Source of the DNA: Girardinichthys multiradiatus
Lineage: Eukaryota; Chordata; Actinopteri; Cyprinodontiformes; Goodeidae
NCBI RefSeq assembly: GCF_021462225.1
Contig: NC_061806.1
Span: forward strand, 31,369,644 to 31,433,643
Length of the DNA: 64,000 bases
Direction of reading: 5' to 3'
The translations under genes were made by a program, and so were the position numbers. This document shows, piece by piece, positions 35,466 to 46,619 of this stretch; position 1 is the stretch's first letter; every line of letters starts with the position of its first letter. The notes below the pieces were generated by a model. It had not been told where the DNA came from and searched no databases. It was given only the letters and a program-made list of their open reading frames with translations.

Positions 35466-35854
35466 GAAGATCAGCTCCTCCAAGTCTGAGGCCATGGTTC
35501 TCGGCCGGAAATGGGTGGCTTGTCCTCTTCAGGTTGGAGAAGAGTTCCTGCCTCAAGTGGAGGAGTTCATGTATCTTGGAGTCTTGTTCACGAGTGAGGG
35601 GAGAATGGAGCGGGAGATTGAGCCAAAAAGCGAAGCTCTTGATTTACCAGTCGGTCTGCATTCCTACCCTCACCTATGGCCATGAACTTTGGGTCATGAC
35701 CAAAAGAACATATGACGGTACGTAGAAATCATAGTCCTAGATTCCAGCCCACAGGTCACCACCAACCCGTCTGCATTTTTAACAGATTTTCCCCACTTCC
35801 CCCGTTTCTGCCCCTTCACAAATTGGTTCTCTTGTTCATAGTGTTACTTCATCG

Positions 35855-37517
35855 TTGCTTGGTGCATTAGACAATGGAGCCCCCTTGAAAAAGAAGGTAA
35901 TTATTCATAGGAGGCTAGCTCCCTGGTTTAATTCAGAGCTGCATACTTTAAAGCACAATGTTAGAAAAATGAAGAGAAAATCCTCTACACACCTAGAGGA
36001 TTCATGCTTAATCTGGAAAAATAACATCTTATTTCTCATCATTAATAGAAGAGAACAAGAATAATCCTAGGTTTCTATTTAGTACAGTTGCTAAACTTAC
36101 ACAGAGTCATAGCTCTGTTGAGCCATCCATTCCCTTAGCTCTCAGCAGTCATGACTTTATGGGATTCTTCTTAAATAAAATGGATTCTATTAAAAATAAA
36201 ATCTTTGATATACTCCAGAAGATGATTACTTCATCCTCAGCAAGTGAGACCACATTGGAAATAACTGCAGAACCTGATTTGTGTTTGGACTGTTTTGATC
36301 CTGTGAAGCTTCCTGAGTTATCAGAAATATTAGCTTCATCTAAACCTTCAACTTGTATGTTAGACCCAATCCCAACCAAATTATTTAAGGTAGTGGCCAT
36401 GAACTTTGATTACCTGCCCCATTTTAGATATGATTAATCTATCCTTAGTAAATGGATATGTACCATAAGCTTTTGATGTAGCTGTAATTAAACCTTTACT
36501 GAAGATTTAAATCTGGTTTAAATCTTATTTGTCTGACAGATTCCAATTTGTTCATGTAAATTATAAATCATCTTTAAACTCCAAGGTTAGTTGTGGAATA
36601 CTACAGGGTTCAGTACTTAGGACAATTCTCTTTACTATATATATGTTTCCAATAGGTAAAATTATCAGGCAGCGTAGGATAAATTTTCATTGTTACGCTG
36701 ATGATACTCCATGAATCCTGATGAGCCCAACCAGTTAGACTACAAGCATGTCTCGAAGACATAAAAACTTGGATGACTTTAAATTTTCTGCTTCTAAATT
36801 AAGACAAGACAGACGTTGTTGTCTTTGGACCAGAGTCTTTAAAAAAGAAACTGCTTAGTCAGTCACTTAACCTGGATGGCATTAAATTGACCTCCGATAA
36901 TAAAGTAAAAAACCTATGTGTTATGTTTGATCAGGAAATGTCATTTAAATCCCATATTAAACAGGTTTCTAGGATTTCCTTCTTTCACCTCCACAGCATT
37001 GCCAAAATGAGAAATATCCTTTCCAGGAGTGACGCTGAAAAACTAGTCTATACATTTGTTACTTCAAGGCTGGACTATTGTAATTCGTTACTATCAGGAT
37101 GTCCACAAAATGTAGTTAAAAACCATCAGCTGATTCAAAATGCAGCAGCAAGAGTTCTGATGAAAATGTAAAGAGAAATCATATTTCTCCTATTTTTGTT
37201 TCCTTTCATTGGCTCCTTGTTAAATCCAGAATAGAATTAAAAATTCTCCTTCTCACATATAAAGCCCTTAATGATTTAGCTCCATCATACATCAGAGATC
37301 TGATTGTTCCATATGTTCCTAACAGAGCACTTCCTTCTCAGACTGTAGGTTTACTGGTGGTTCCTAGAGTCTCTAGAAGTAGAATGGGAGGCAGATCCTT
37401 TAGATATCAGGCTCCTCTCCTGTGGAACCAGCTCCCAGTTTTAGTCCGTGAGGCAGACACCCTGTTTACTTTTAAGGCTAGGCTTAAAACTTTCCTTTTT
37501 GATAAAGCTTATAGTTA
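35855..37517 (+). pseudogene. L2/CR1-like LINE ORF2 remnant (linker, RT core part, C-terminus)
   Basis: Readable blocks in order: LAPWFNSELHTLKHNVRKMK (about 35910), MGFFLNKMDSIKNKIFDILQ (36159), SSKPSTCMLDPIPTKLFK (about 36337), then a jump to IWFKSYLSDRFQFVHVN (about 36510), CGILQGSVLRTILFTIYM (RT motif B region), INFHCYADDTP with the catalytic YADD at 36694-36705, VKNLCVMFDQEMSFKSHIKQ (36905), VTSRLDYCNSLLSGCP (37057), QNAAARVLMKM, and RMGGRSFRYQAPLLWNQLPV to TFLFDKAYS at about 37517. The jump near 36505 is an internal deletion that removes RT motifs including the first catalytic Asp. Frameshifts and stops separate most blocks. The protein is dead; its family would be a target-primed retrotransposition enzyme. 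Confidence 0.9.
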
Positions 37518-37881
37518 GAGTGGCTTAGGTTATCCTGAGTTATCTATGAAGTTATGCTGCCATAGGCTTAGGCTGCTGGAGGACATACTGACCACTTTCA
37601 CCCTCTTTGCTACATTCTCACACTACTCTCCAATTTTGCATTATTTGCTGTTATTTCAGCTTTTAACCTTGTTCTCTCTCTTTTCTCTTCCTAGAAGCTA
37701 CACCTGGCCTGACTGTTTCTACCTGTGACACCTTTCTGGAGAGGGGCATTGTCCAAGCCTCTGCTTGCAACAACTTAATGCTCACCCTCTACCGATGATC
37801 CACATGGCCCTGTCTTTCAGTGTTTAACCCTTTCTCTCTCCTAGACATGGCAATTGACTGAGGTTTTACTGTAACTAATTA

Positions 37882-39234
37882 CAGTGCCTTGCGAAAGTAT
37901 TTGGCTCCCTTGAACTTTTTAACCTCTTGCCACATTTCAGGCTTCAAACATAAAGATATAAAATTCAACTTTTTTGTGAAGAATCAAGAAGTGGGACACA
38001 ATCATAAAGTGGAATTAAATTTATTTGATGGGTCAAACTTGTTTAACAAATAAAAAACTGAAAAGTGGGGCATGCAATATTATTCAGCCCTCTTGTGTTA
38101 ATAATTTGTAGCACCACCCTTTGCTGCAATTACAACAGCAAGACACTTGGGGTATGTCTCTATCAGTTTTGCACATCGAGATACTGAAATTCTTGTCCAT
38201 TCTTCCTTGAAAAACAGCTCAAGCTCAGTGAGGTAGGATGGAGAGCATTCGTGAACAGCAGTCTTCAGCTCTTTCCACAGATTCTCGATTGGATTCATGT
38301 CTGGACTTTGACTTGGCCATTCCAACACCTGGATAAGTTTATTTGTGAACCATTCCATTGTAGATTTGGCTTTATGTTTTGGATCATTGTCTTGTTGGAA
38401 GATACATCTCCGTCCCAGTCTCAGGTCTCTTGATGACTCCAACAGGTTTTCTTCCAGAATGGTCCTGTATTTGGCTCCATCCATCTTCCCATCAATTTTG
38501 ACCATCTTCCCTGTCCCTGCTGACAAAAAGGAGGCCCAAACCATGATGCCAGATTTGTGCAGTGTACGACTGATTGTTGTCCTCTGGACAGACTCTCCCA
38601 CCTCAGCTGTAGATCTCTGCAGTTCATCCAGAGTGATCATGGGCCTCTTGGCTGCATCTCTGATCAGTCTTCTCCTTGTTCGAGATGAAAGTTTAGAGGG
38701 ACGGCCGAGTCTTGGTAGATTTGCAGTGGTCTGATACTCCTTCCATTTTAATATGATTGCTTGCACAGTGCTCCTTGTCATGTTTAAAGCTTGGGAAATC
38801 TTTTTGTATCCAAATCCGGCTTTAAACTTCTACACAACAGTATCTCGGTTCCTTGGTCTTCATGATGCTCTCTGCGCTTTGAACAGAACCCTGAGACTAT
38901 CACAGAGCAGGTGCATTTATATGGAGACTTGATTACACATAGGTGGATTCTATTTATCATCAGTCATTTGGGACAACACTGGATCATTCAGAGATCCTCA
39001 CTGAACTTCTGGAGTGAGTTTGGAGCCGAATAATATTGCACGCCCCACTTTTCAGTTTTTTATGTGTTAAAAAGGTTTGACACATCCAATAAATTTCATT
39101 CCACTTCTCGATTGTGTCCCACTTGTTGTTGATTCTTCACAAAAAATTTAAATTTTATATCTTTATGTTTGAAGCCGGAAATGTGGCAAGAGGTTGAAAA
39201 GTTTAAGGGGGCCGAATACTTTCGCACGGCACTG
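37882..39234 (-). mobile_element. Tc1/mariner element with about 210-bp inverted repeats, inserted in the LINE
   Basis: TA duplications at 37880-37881 and 39235-39236. The left end is cagtgccttgcgaaagtatt, the right end inverted is cagtgccgtgcgaaagtatt, and the inverted repeats stay alignable for about 210 bp (to about 38093 and from about 39022). The transposase is on the minus strand. It is the youngest layer of the nest: it interrupts the 3' UTR of the L2/CR1-like LINE, whose sequence continues directly across the duplicated TA. Confidence 0.97.
38098..38781 (-). pseudogene. Tc1-like transposase, internally deleted through the first catalytic Asp
   Basis: The 227-codon frame starts MTRSTVQAIILKWKEYQTT (second part of the first HTH), followed by PRLGRPSKLSSRTRRRLIRD (GRPR-like AT-hook) and RTTISRTLHKSG (second HTH), then jumps to IMVWASFLSAGTG, so roughly 80-100 residues with the WSDE motif are missing in frame. 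The rest is well kept: FQQDNDPKHKAKS with the second Asp, EWPSQSPDMNPIENLW with the Glu (DD34E spacing from the second Asp) and a C-terminal AAKGGATNY. Upstream codons KFKAGFGYKKISQALN are in frame but preceded by a stop. The product could bind the ends but not catalyse; it might act as a competitor if expressed (inference). Confidence 0.95.
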
Positions 39235-40194
39235 TATATGTGCTCTCTTTCAGACTCAAACCTTGAAAACTGGCTCAGAGTTTATCTGTTTTTTCTTCCT
39301 AGAAGAAACCACTAAAGGAGCTACATCCATTAACATTTACTTTTCCTTCCTGTAGAAAGTTCTCCTGGATCAGTGCTTCTGTGTTCTGTTTGTGTCTCTG
39401 CTCTGTTCCCTCAAATCCCCAGTCGGTCATGGCAGATGGCTGTTCACACTGAGCCTGGTTCTGCTGGAGGTTTCTTCCTGTTAAAAGGGAGTTTTTCCTC
39501 TCCACTGTCGCTACATGCATGCTCAGTATGAGGGATTGCTGCAAAGTCAACGCCAGTGACTGTCCACTGTCTCTACATGCTCATCCAGGAGGAGTGAATG
39601 CTGCAAGTCACTGACTGGATGCAATCTGCTGGGTTTCCTTAGATAGAAAAACGTTTTATCTAATTTGTATAAATAGCTGAATCTGACTGCACTGTTCAAT
39701 TGTTAGGATTAATTGGAATGTATGTACCTGACTTTTGTGAAGAACCTTGAGACAACAAGTGTTGTGAATTGGCGCTATATAAATAAACTGAATTGAATTG
39801 GATTGGATTGAAGAACGAGATCCTGGATACAAGCGGCTGAAATGAGCTTCCATAGGGTGGCCGGGCACTCCCTTAGCGATAGGGTGAGGATCTTGGCCAT
39901 CTGGGAGGAGCTCGGAGTAGAGCTGCTGCTCCTCCACATCGAGAGGAGCCAGTTGAGGTACCGGATCCCTCCTGGATGCCTTCCTCGAGAGGTGTTCCAG
40001 GAGGAGTCTAAGGAGACGGACGTCTAGGAGTCTCTATTAAGTCTGCTGCCCCTGCGACCCCAGTCCCGGATGAAGCGGAAGATGATGAGTATGAGTATGT
40101 GGTTTTATTTTTTTTAAATAAATAAACAGAAAATGTGTTATGTGCTGGTATTGAGCCCTATTGAGTCAATGCTTTTCTATGTAGTTATAAGGAG

Positions 40195-40440
40195 TCTCTA
40201 ACATTTATTGCCCTGTATTCAGCTCAATCTTCCCACCAACTATGACCAGCTTCCGTGTCAACTGCTGAGGAAAATCACCCCCCAGCATGATGCCACCATC
40301 ACAATGTTTCACTGCAGGAATGATGTTTTCAGTCCGGTGTGCAGTTATAGTTAATGCCAAATGTAGGCCAAAAAGTTCACAGTCTCATCTGACCAGACCA
40401 CATTCTTTCACATTTTTTTGCCTCATTGTGGCTTACGCCA
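40195..40440 (-). pseudogene. Tc1/mariner transposase fragment, minus strand
   Basis: Minus-strand codons near 40400 read VWSDETVNFLAYIWH, a Tc1-like first catalytic motif (WSDE), then a degraded 'GGGSIMVWG'-like stretch near 40290 (here ASCWGVIFLSS in shifted frame). Stops and frameshifts abound. No ends are visible. The adjacent relic at 40500-40983 runs the other way, so these are parts of different insertions or an inversion. Confidence 0.7.
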
Positions 40441-40499
40441 GGCAGTTTATGTTTTTTTAATTTAACAATGGTTTTCTTTCTGCCACTGTTTTACAAAAC

Positions 40500-40983
40500 A
40501 AAGAGGTAATATGGTTGGAGCTAAACATAGGGCAATCCTGAAAAAAGGGGAAGACTGTGGAGATGTTTTACCATAAAGCAGAGCAATCACACCAGTTTTA
40601 CAGCCAGAATTACAATGGGTTTATTGCATTTGATTGCTTTGGCCTAGACAAAGTCCAGACCTAAAACCAACTTGAGAATCAGTGGCAGCATTTTAACATT
40701 GCTGCTGAAAGATGTCCTTGGATTATATAGAGGACATCATTCTAATCTAACTGAGCAAAACATTAAAAATACACTTTTCCGACTTTTATTGGTAAAAAAG
40801 AACAAAACAAAAAAAACAATCATGTATAAGTATCTTTATAATTATGTACGACTCTGTTTTGGTCTTTCTTAATACGTTGAAATGTGTAGTTGTTTAAATG
40901 GGAAAAAGTTTAGTGGTTCCAATAGTTTTACAAGGCCACGTAAATAACTTTGAAGGGTGGCTTAAGACTTTTGCACAGTCCTG
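40500..40983 (+). mobile_element. Tc1/mariner 3' relic, plus strand
   Basis: Plus-strand DNA at 40640-40745 follows the 'WPxQSPDLNPIE(N)LW...' segment of a Tc1-like gene in degraded form (tggcctagacaaagtccaga, then 'gagaatcagtggcagcattt' and 'catcattctaatctaactga'). The right end is 'cttttgcacagtcctgta' at 40966-40984; inverted this is a usual Tc1 terminus with the flanking TA. The left half is missing. Confidence 0.65.
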
Positions 40984-41409
40984 TACTTATCAACGCATTC
41001 GAATTTGAAAAAAGCCGAACATTTCAAACTTGCGCTTGTTGTTCTCTTTTATCGTGAGGTAACCAGCTGAGTACATACTCGACCATGCAGGTTATGTGTC
41101 TTAAAGTCCACACATCTCATAAAGAAAAGGAAGCAGGAGAGGGAGCGAAAAAAAATATAAATGAACGGGGAGATATCAGGATGTCTCTGGCGAAGAAGAG
41201 AGAAAGAAAAAAACAAAAACTTAGGGCGGTCGAAGAGGCATTATATTTAAAACGACGTTAAGACCCAATTAGGTAAATATGAAAGGAATGACACCAAACC
41301 GGGCAACTTAGTTTAGCATTCAACACGTGTCGTGGGGAAGTGATGAGGAGAGGGAGATGAAGGGAGGACGGAGAGGAAAGAGTTAGAGAGACGTTGCTAG
41401 GTGACGGAG
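40984..41409. other. non-coding stretch upstream of the CpG-rich block
   Basis: No gene or repeat recognised. CpG dinucleotides become more frequent to the right (for example 41160-41260), consistent with the approach to a promoter. Confidence 0.4.
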
Positions 41410-42300
41410 CGTACATACTGAATTTTAACAAAATCACGGGAGAGGAGAGAGTGAGTGAGAGGGACAGAGAGGTAGCAGCCAGCAACATGTAGCCTCGCCG
41501 AGTGGAGGAAAGGTCCAAACTGTGTGCGCGCCTGATTCCTTGCCTTGTTTGTATTTTTCTTTTCTTTTCTGGGGGGACAACATGTTTCCGTTTTATCCCG
41601 GGGACATTATCCCGCAACATTAGTATCGATCCGGCTGCATGCCGCAGGAAATGTCCAGCGGAGGGATGGACAGATGGATTTTGGTGCACGGAGTGAAGAA
41701 CTGGAGAGCAAAAAGAGAAGAGGAAGAAGAGGAGGAAGAGTGTGGGGCTGCTGAAAACAGTGAGTAAATTCCATTCCTGTCTCCTGTCGGACACTTCTTT
41801 TCTCTCTCCCTCTTGGCTTCTCACGTTTGAAGGTGAAAATGTTGCGCCACGTCTCGGAGAACTGTCTCCAGCTTTGCCCTTCATATCCCGGTTCTTTGCT
41901 GCCTGATGCTGTTACTGAAGCTGCTGCGTTTCTCCGGAGCTTCTCGTGCAGACTCTTGACCGACTCGCGCTGTCACGGGTCGGATACAGCCGGCCGGCGC
42001 GTGAGGCTTTGACCCCTATGTCATTGATGCGCACGCACGCCAAAACCTCTCGTGTTTTTTGGCTATCTTTCACCCCGACGCGCACAGGCGTACAAACCGG
42101 TGTCTGGTCTGGCCCCCCAATCCCTCCTCTGTCCCCACACCCCCACCCCACGCATGAACTCAGAGCATAAGTTCTAGTCAGTGACAGGCAGAAGCAAGCA
42201 GCTGTGATTCAGAGGTGACATTTCTAAAAAGCCGCATACATGCGCCTGCGATTAGCGCACAGGCATTTGCATTCTGCAATTTTTCAGCCGGTTGTTGCGC
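41410..42300 (+). promoter_or_regulatory. CpG-rich block, candidate host-gene promoter region
   Basis: This is one of only two obviously CpG-rich stretches in the window (for example gtgtgcgcgcctg at 41521, gaccgactcgcgctgtcacg at 41959, gccggccggcgcgtgagg at 41990, gatgcgcacgcacgcc at 42027). No transposon motif or repeat was recognised in it. GA-rich sequence (41350-41470) precedes a candidate first exon. No TATA box is evident. A promoter role is inferred from composition and the exon-like segment with donor site. Confidence 0.5.
41440..41759 (+). other. candidate 5' UTR exon of an unidentified host gene
   Basis: GC- and GA-rich exon-like sequence ends in a canonical splice donor: aaaaca followed by gtgagtaaat at 41760. 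Upstream ATGs (41492 followed at once by TAG; 41581 with a 16-codon frame) do not open a long frame, and a 64-codon frame at 41502-41696 begins only with GTG and lacks motifs, so an untranslated exon is most likely. The start coordinate is arbitrary. If real, the coding exons lie beyond a long first intron, since I found none between here and the end of the window. The minus-strand ORF over the same region (41258-41884) looks like composition-driven noise. Confidence 0.4.
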
Positions 42301-43578
42301 ATAGCCATCATATGTGAGTTATGGCTTTCTTCCCCAACCTCCCCTCTTCCTCACCCCCTCCTGCTTTCATCCCTCCAGTGTTATTAGCTGTGGGGCACCT
42401 ATCAGATCTGGGATCCGTCCTCTGGTGTTTGTGTGTGTGTGCATTAGCAGCTGGTGCACCAGCAAGGAACAAGCTGTTTGCTTGAAGATCACTCCTCAGG
42501 ACAGACAGAGGAGCTTGGGATTCAGAGATAGGATAATGGACTGTTCCTTTCCTTTCCTTCAATCCACCCTTCTATTTATCTATACCTCCATCAATCTCCT
42601 CCAATACTGTAAATACACAGTTCCTCAAAGCTTGATGAGATAAAACACTTCAGGGATTGATGATGATGATGATGCCATTTTAGTTGTGTTTATGTGTGTG
42701 AGTGTGTGGGCCTGATTCAACAGTTTGTCTTTATGCTTCGGTTCAGTCCACCATGAATTGAATTTCCAGTCATGTAGCAAAAACACTAATCATCCTTTCA
42801 TTTCTTTACAGCTGTCTGTGTGAGTACATCGAGCAATATGGCAGAGTAAAAGCTCATGGCCAGTGTGGCATTAGCCAGACAGACGGATATTTTCTTAGAA
42901 AAAAACAGAGCATGAAACAATTGTTTCTGTTATTTTATACTCTGATACTCCCAGGATGACCATGGAAATTAAATTAATTAATACAGGGCTGTGTATCCCA
43001 GAATTTGCACAGACCATTGAGAAGGGGCATTTTGCACTTGCTTGTTTGACCTTGTGGCCCTTGCTGTAAAAACATACTTTGGCATCATTACTTCCACCAT
43101 TTTGAGACCATCAGCTGCTGAGCCAGCAGTTTTTTCTCAATGTTTGGCTCACTCCAGACATTTTGACATTTGTTGAGCTTGACACCGTGTAATGGAAAAA
43201 GATGGTTGCTTTCTGGCTGAGATGGTCAAAGGCTGAAAATCGTATCTCCTATTCACTCTCATCCTCCCTGTTTTTAAGGCCATTCACAGCCAAGGTGAGC
43301 CTCTGGTCATCTGTGCAGCATTACTTCACAGGTGGAGCAAGCAAGGCTACCTTTTGCATTGTCACATGCTTTGAAATAAAACACAATGATCAAGATGGCT
43401 ACAAAGAGTTGTTGCAAAATTCCCTACAGGTCAGCACTTGAAAAACAATGTGATGTAAGAGGAAAAAAAAAACAAAAACAAGACAATAGGAGGCATGTTA
43501 TTAAAACTAGAATTTGTGAATATTGATACTGAAGGAATGTAATTAAGGGATGGAAAAATTATTTTCCTTGGTAAAATA
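42301..43578. other. non-coding stretch, possible intron
   Basis: Contains a GT-rich run near 42427 and a (GAT)n run at 42657-42675. No supported gene. Confidence 0.45.
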
Positions 43579-43580
43579 TA

Positions 43581-44501
43581 CGGATCAGGCATAACATTAT
43601 TACAACTCACAAGTGATCTCGTTTACATTATTGCATCTGTTTGTGGCTGGGCAGCAAGTGAATATTTTGTCCTCAAAGATGATATGTTAGGAGCAGGACA
43701 GTGGGCAAGCATAAATATTAGAGGGATCTTGACAAAGGTCAAACTGTGATGGGTAGAAGAATAGGTCAGGGCCTCTCAAAAACTGCCACTATTGTGGGGT
43801 GTTCCCAGCCTGCAGTGGTAAGTATCTATCAACGATAGAAACAGTGGTGAACTGGAAATAAGATTATGGGCAGCCAAGGCTTACTGAGGCAGATAGGGAG
43901 CAAAGGCTGGCCCATGTGATCTGATCTCACAGAAGACCTACTGTTGCTCAAACTGCTAAAGGACTTTTTTGCTAAATAACAGTTTGTCACTAAGGGGCTG
44001 CATAGCCCATGGAGACAGTGTGAAGCTTTGAGCAATGTTCTGCTGGAAATCTTTGGGTCCTGAATGTTGTTTTGACATGTACCATATATTAGCATTGTTG
44101 CAGACCATGCACACCCTATTTAATGAAACAGTATTCCCTGGTGGTTGCAACACCTTTTAGCAGGATAATGTGCCATGGCAAAAAGCAAAAACAGGTCTCT
44201 AATATTTAGAGGAGCACAATTACAAGTTTGAGGTGTTGACTTGGTTTTTAGATTACCGAGATCTCCCTCCAATTAAGTATCTGTGGGATCTGCTGGAGAA
44301 ACAAGTTATATCCATGGAGGCCCCACTTCACAACTGACTGGACCAAAAAGATCTGTTGCTAACATCTTGGTGCCAGATACCACAGCACATCTTCAGGGGT
44401 CTAGTGGAGTCCATGTCTCGATGAGTCAAGGCTGCTTTGGCAAACAAAGGGAAACCAACACAAGGTTATGCAGGCAATTGTAATGTTATGCCTAATCAGT
44501 G
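43581..44501 (+). mobile_element. decayed Tc1/mariner element, 0.92 kb
   Basis: TA at 43579-43580 and 44502-44503. Left end cggatcaggcataacattat, right end inverted cactgattaggcataacatt: matching Tc1-style termini. Inside, plus-strand DNA retains a degraded transposase gene: the start region with 'ggcagcaagtgaatattttg' and 'atgatatgttaggagcagg' (43650-43705), the block 'ggggtgttcccagcctgcag' (43796-43815), 'agcaatgttctgctggaaat' (44032-44051), and 'ctgggtccta'-like and 'ggaggccccacttcacaact' parts to 44335 and 'cttggtgccagataccacag' (44366-44385). Several hundred bases, including the first catalytic motif, are deleted and stops are frequent. Family relatives are about 1.5 kb. Confidence 0.88.
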
Positions 44502-44503
44502 TA

Positions 44504-46615
44504 CAACAAGATAGACAAATGAAAAAGATTGTTTCATAACCCCAATATTATGCAGACAGTCTATTTGATGTGACTACAATGTTTAGAGTTTATTCAATAA
44601 AAAAAAAAAGTTATACTGCCAGCTATTCACACAAGTGAGATTTTAAACAGATGCATTTGCATGTACTGATGTATGTTTCAGGAAGACTGCATGTCATTAA
44701 ACTCAATACTGTATTTGATTTACATCATGAACAACATGTCTGATCTGGAAATGACATCACTCTTGAGTTGAGCACTTTCTAGTTGAAAAATCGGATTTGC
44801 GAAAACTGTGGCAAGTGACTATGTTAGAATATGTTAGCAATAAAAATAGATAACAATGTATCTCTCACCATTTTATAAATTCAAACTCTAAGCAGCATGC
44901 TTGCAAATAGAGAGAGATCATACAGTACTATGTGTGCCACTGGTTTAATTAGATACAAATTGTAAAAAGGCAGAATAAACTATTTATTTATGCAACTTCC
45001 ACTCTGTGTATACTGGTTGGCAGCCATATTAAATTTGAACTCAGGATTACAGGCAAACTGCTGACTTTCCGAATAAAAATTCTCACACCAAGGGGCATTG
45101 TGTTAGAAAATTCAAAATACAAATCCACTACAGCATGATGTATTGAAATGTTCTTAGTGGTAGTATATGAGGTGTTGTGCTGGTGTGCGTTATGCAGAAC
45201 TAAACATAACAGCTTTCTCTTTCACAAAGTTACTTATAACATCTTATTTTGATCCTTTCTCATGAAAAAAAAAAACAACAAATGGAGGGAGTCAGACACA
45301 AATTTAATAAGTAAAGCATGTACCCCTGATGAAAACAGCACCACATATTGAAACCACAATGTATATAGGAAACAATTCAACTGGGGTGAAATGTTGGAGG
45401 AATGGTGAATACAGTACATCTAATTCAGAGAGCTTTTCATGAGAATACTAATGTGTTGCTGCTTCATAACATGAAAAGAAATCAGCTTGTTGGACCTCAC
45501 CAGATCTCAATGTATGTACTGCCCTATAGTATACGGTTACTGTATTACTGTTGGGTCAAGTAAAAAATTCATACATCTGAAACACATGTTGCTTATAGAC
45601 CTTCTGAATGTATGAATTAGAATTCTTGCAACCTGTACACATCATTCATTCCAGGGATGCAGTGTTGGAAGGATTCAAGGTTTAAAAGTTTGAAACAAAA
45701 AAGAGAACAATGAATTGAGTCAAACCTGAGATATGCCAAGCAAGTCAGAAACTTGACTTTTTTTTTTAAGCCCAGGAAGATGATTGTAAATTGTAACTGA
45801 AACAATAGGGCATGATGCCAATGTTATTATGTTTTTAAAACATTTTGCTTCAACTGTTATTAAATAAATAAAAAGTGGCCATTAGAATGTATTTTAACTA
45901 CATGAGAGGGGTAAAGAGGCCATTGTACTGAACATAATGTAGAAACTCTTAATGCTTTACAGACAGCACAATCTTGGTATGTCATAGAACAAACAGTACT
46001 AAAAATGCCATCATGACTTATGTATATTCATGCAAAGATGTTGAGGGATATAAGCCTTAGTTTCTGTGAAGGAGTTAGATTTTCTTCTGCAATTTCTAGT
46101 TAGTAAATACTGTTTAATATGACAGCAAATTGCACTGCTGTGTGTAACAAATCATCTGCATCTGTTCGCAGAGGCTCACTGTGATAAATTTCAACAGCTT
46201 TTTTTCAGAGAAAGGATCTGCCAGTGCATAATTCTTTATAATAAATAGAAAACAAGTCCTACAATTTAAAGAGGACACACTTGCTTTTTACCATGACTTT
46301 ATCCACATTTAGCTTCTCAGTGACATTTAAGTGGCTTAGTCATTTGTCTGTAATCTGGTCAAAGACTGCAAGTGTTTCTTACATCTGATTTTTACTGTTA
46401 TTGTGTGGATGGTATAGATCTCTGACAAGGCAGACTAAGGAAAAAAAAAAATTGGCTTTATCAGGGATTCATGACGCCTATTTTTCCATCTTGGAAAAAT
46501 CCTTTTCATTATTGTAAGCAATGGCTAGAAACCTTTTCAGGTGGGAAAAGTTAAAACAAAAAAACATATAAACAAAAAAGATGTGTAAACGATAACAATG
46601 AGCAAATCTTACTAA
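44504..46615. other. 2.1 kb of non-coding DNA, possible intron
   Basis: AT-rich with no supported gene or repeat. Short ORFs at 45234-45419 and 45617-45805 (minus) lack motifs. Confidence 0.45.
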
Positions 46616-46619
46616 CATA

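Larger units (their letters stand above)
35710..39810 (+). mobile_element. L2/CR1-like LINE inserted in the RTE copy, itself split by Tc1
   Basis: Bounded by the hexamer AAGAAC at 35704-35709 and 39811-39816, a target-site duplication within the RTE coding sequence. The left segment (35710-37881) has coding remnants and 3' UTR; the right (39235-39810) continues the 3' UTR ('ggtcatggcagatggctgtt', 'tgtgaattggcgctatataa') and ends in an AATTG/GATTG pentamer tail. Total LINE length without the Tc1 is about 2.75 kb, 5'-truncated. Other copies of its 3' end are at 33281-33670 and, inverted, 17868-17970. Confidence 0.92.
35466..40099 (+). mobile_element. RTE-like LINE copy split by a nested L2/CR1-like LINE
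   Basis: Two plus-strand segments belong to the same RTE family as 30278-31045. Left (35466-35709): ISSSKSEAMVLGRKWVAC, LPQVEEFMYLGVLFTSEGRM, then a deletion of about 70 bp, then the codons for PTLTYGHELWVMTKRT. Right (39811-40099): 'aagaacgagatcctggatac', codons for AEMSFHRVAGHSLSDRVRI and LGVELLLLHIERSQLR, another small deletion, and a tail 'gaagcggaagatgatgagta' typical for RTE ends. The halves meet in register once the insert is removed. Stops and deletions make it non-functional. It is the oldest layer of a three-level nest. Confidence 0.92.

Noticed and set aside
41258..41884. 208-codon minus-strand ORF opposite the CpG-rich block
   Set aside because: Ser/Leu-rich low-complexity translation of a GA-rich strand, no motif; the plus strand has the splice donor.
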